Source: Cyathus striatus (Eukaryota > Basidiomycota > Agaricomycetes > Agaricales > Nidulariaceae). Taken from it: DNA of 64,000 nt. The notes under the pieces were generated by a model, which did not search any database, had not been told where the DNA came from, and saw nothing but the letters and a program-made list of their open reading frames with translations. Below are positions 62,331 to 64,000 of this stretch, piece by piece (the stretch's first letter is position 1; every line of letters begins with the position of its first letter). The translations under genes and the position numbers were made by a program. The stretch is from assembly GCA_025738555.1 (NCBI GenBank), contig JAOVFP010000005.1, forward strand, positions 4,092,001 through 4,156,000. The letters are read 5' to 3'.

Positions 62331-62559
62331 AGCTCAAAAATATGTAACATACTTAATTATAACTCAATGTAGTGTAATAGTAATATAAATGTATTCAATC
62401 TATTTAGTTTGAACTGTTGTGATGCTATTTCAGTTATGAATTTTGTTGAGCTCATGGGGTTCAGCATCATATTGATTAATCAGTACATGTAGTTAAGCCA
62501 GTATTGTTTTTATGATGCTGAAATTGTCAGAAAGAAGTCAGCATCATTATAATGATATC

Positions 62560-63790
62560 AGTTCTAGACTCATAGTGAAGATGTGTGCTTTGCACTACTT
62601 CATTCTAAGGCTCTGTGTGTCGTGATTAAGCCCTGTGCTTCAGTCTTATCCTCTGTGTGCTGTATTGAAGATATGTGCTTCATTCTTTGTTCTAAGGCTC
62701 TATGTATTGTTCTCAAGCTCTGTGTGTCATTCTAAAGCTCTGTGCTTCATTTCAATTTTTTTCTTCTTATATAGGCTGTGTGCATTGAGGCTGAATCCAT
62801 GTGCTTTGTTATAAGACTCTGTAATTTGTTCTCAAGCTCTGTATATTGGTGTAAGCCTATGTTCTTCATACTTAGTCTCTGTGCATCATACTGAAGCTAT
62901 GTTCTTCATTTTAAGGCTCCTTTCTTAATGCTTAGGCTTTGTGTGTTATACTGAAGCTATGTGCTTTATTATACTTCATTCTGAGGTTCTATTCTTCATA
63001 GTTCTGAAGCCCTCTGTCTTATTCTGGTTTGTTCTGCTTTGATTAGAAACACTTTGCTTTGTTTTGGTTTGGTTCTCTCTGAAAAGTTCTATGTTTCAAT
63101 CCAGATTGTTCTGCTTCTTTATGAGCTCTCTGTGTTTTTCAGGATTGTTCTACTTTGTTATGAACCACCTGTATCACTCCCTGCTTCATTGTAAAGCCCC
63201 CTGCCTTGTTCTGAAGCTCCCTACTTCACTGTGAAGCCTTATTCTTTATTTTGAATTTTCCTGCTTCGTTTTAAAGCCACCTGCTTCATTCTCAAGGTTC
63301 CTGCTTCACTGTGAAGCCCCCTGCCTCATTATGAATTTTCCTGTCTTGTTGTAAAGCTTCCTGCATTGTTCTGAGCCCCCTACTTCATTGTAAAGCTCCC
63401 TGCTTCATTCTGTGCATCTCTAAAGCCCTCTGTCTCCTTCTGCTTTGTTCTTCAGCTCTGTGGTTTGTTCCACTTTGACCTGCTTTGATCTTAAAGCATC
63501 TACTTCATCCTGTTTCATTATTATTATTATTCTAAAACCATCTTTTCTAGTTTGAAACACTCTCTTTCATTTCAATGCTATCTGCCTTGCTATTAAATTC
63601 TCTGTTTCTAATATTCAATATACTCTATTCTCAAGCTCTATAACTTTATAACTGTTAGTCTGGATCATTGTTACACTCTCTGAGTTATTTGTACAGCCTG
63701 TAGATCATTTGTGCACTCTCTGAATCATTTATACACACTCTAAATCATATATAAACACTCTCAATCATTGGTATGCTCTCTAAATTGCCA
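62560..63790. repeat. degenerate minisatellite, unit about 21 bp
   Basis: More than forty loose copies of a motif such as CTGCTTCATTGTAAAGCCCCC or aggctctgtgtgttattctga run head to tail. The best preserved part is 63180-63420. The array changes gradually to a ctctgaatcatttgtaca motif at 63655-63785. No long frame; no gene. Confidence 0.8.
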
Positions 63791-63824
63791 TACACTCATA
63801 ATCTAGACAATAACAGCAATATAT

Positions 63825-63955
63825 ATATAAAACCCACAGGTAACCTGCAACCCATGGCACCCTTGGCAAACCCATACCTGTGGGAAAGGGTACAGGTTCA
63901 TGCAGATATGGGTGCAGGTCAACATCCAAACACCCATGAGTTACCCTCAGTAAAA
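63825..63955. repeat. degenerate GGGTA-rich hAT-type terminus, other side
   Basis: Dense ACCC and GGGT motifs (acccatacctgtgggaaagg) in CpG-free form. It may be the partner of the 62214 end, making an element that contains the minisatellite, but no TSD was found. Confidence 0.5.
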
Positions 63956-64000
63956 ATGGTAAGTCAGTGACATGTAGCCAAAATACACTAGTTTAGTTAT

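Noticed and set aside
62560..63790. CRISPR-like array
   Set aside because: Units are contiguous and degenerate with no unique spacers, and the host is a eukaryote; it is a minisatellite.

Overview
The window is nuclear DNA of a filamentous basidiomycete, most likely an agaricomycete. Genes have many short introns (about 47-66 bp, mostly GT-AG) and pack tightly on both strands. The gene set is fungal: alpha-1,3-glucan synthase, a Ste11-type MAPKKK with SAM and Ras-binding-like domains, Trm1, Atx1, a Mup1-like permease, Mtr3, Dpm2, Trs120 and Vps55. The transposable elements (TEs) are hAT and Ty1/copia types of a kind common in mushroom genomes. I saw no tRNA or rRNA gene and no CRISPR array. 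Species cannot be fixed from sequence alone.

Layout. (1) 1-12.4 kb, genes: alpha-1,3-glucan synthase (minus, cut by the left edge), STE11 (plus), TRM1 (minus), ATX1 (minus). (2) 12.4-22.1 kb, a TE island: a long-TIR element, a pair of TGGATGACTT-TIR elements (one holding a nested hAT), and a 1.07-kb hAT carrying a 2.96-kb hAT. The three hAT insertions have perfect 8-bp target duplications. (3) 22.1-45.9 kb, a dense gene block: Mup1-like permease, MTR3, NSRP1-like splicing protein, divergent kinase, an orphan ORF, a DUF4211 protein, a giant protein with paired C1-like zinc fingers (candidate UNC80/UNC79-like), DPM2, TRS120 and VPS55. (4) 46-64 kb, a nested repeat block: a complete 1.6-kb hAT copy with 8-bp TSD, and a decayed autonomous-type hAT transposase gene split by two copia elements (TSDs TGGAC and GTAAT), then a 21-bp-type minisatellite and degenerate GGGTA-rich hAT ends.

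The most striking signal is mutational. To the right of about 46.57 kb CpG nearly vanishes (4 CG in 51001-51600 by hand count against 33 in 27001-27600). Within both copia LTR pairs almost every substitution is a reciprocal TG versus CA difference, meaning the two LTRs lost the same ancestral CpG on opposite strands after insertion. Non-CpG change is close to nil. This looks like an efficient CpG-directed, RIP-like silencing and mutation process rather than slow drift. hAT copies in the 14.8-21.4 kb island still keep CpG, so they either arrived later or escaped.

The housekeeping genes fall into known cell systems (cell wall synthesis, MAPK signalling, tRNA modification, copper delivery, RNA exosome, ER glycosylation, Golgi and endosome trafficking) but do not form a cluster with a shared pathway.
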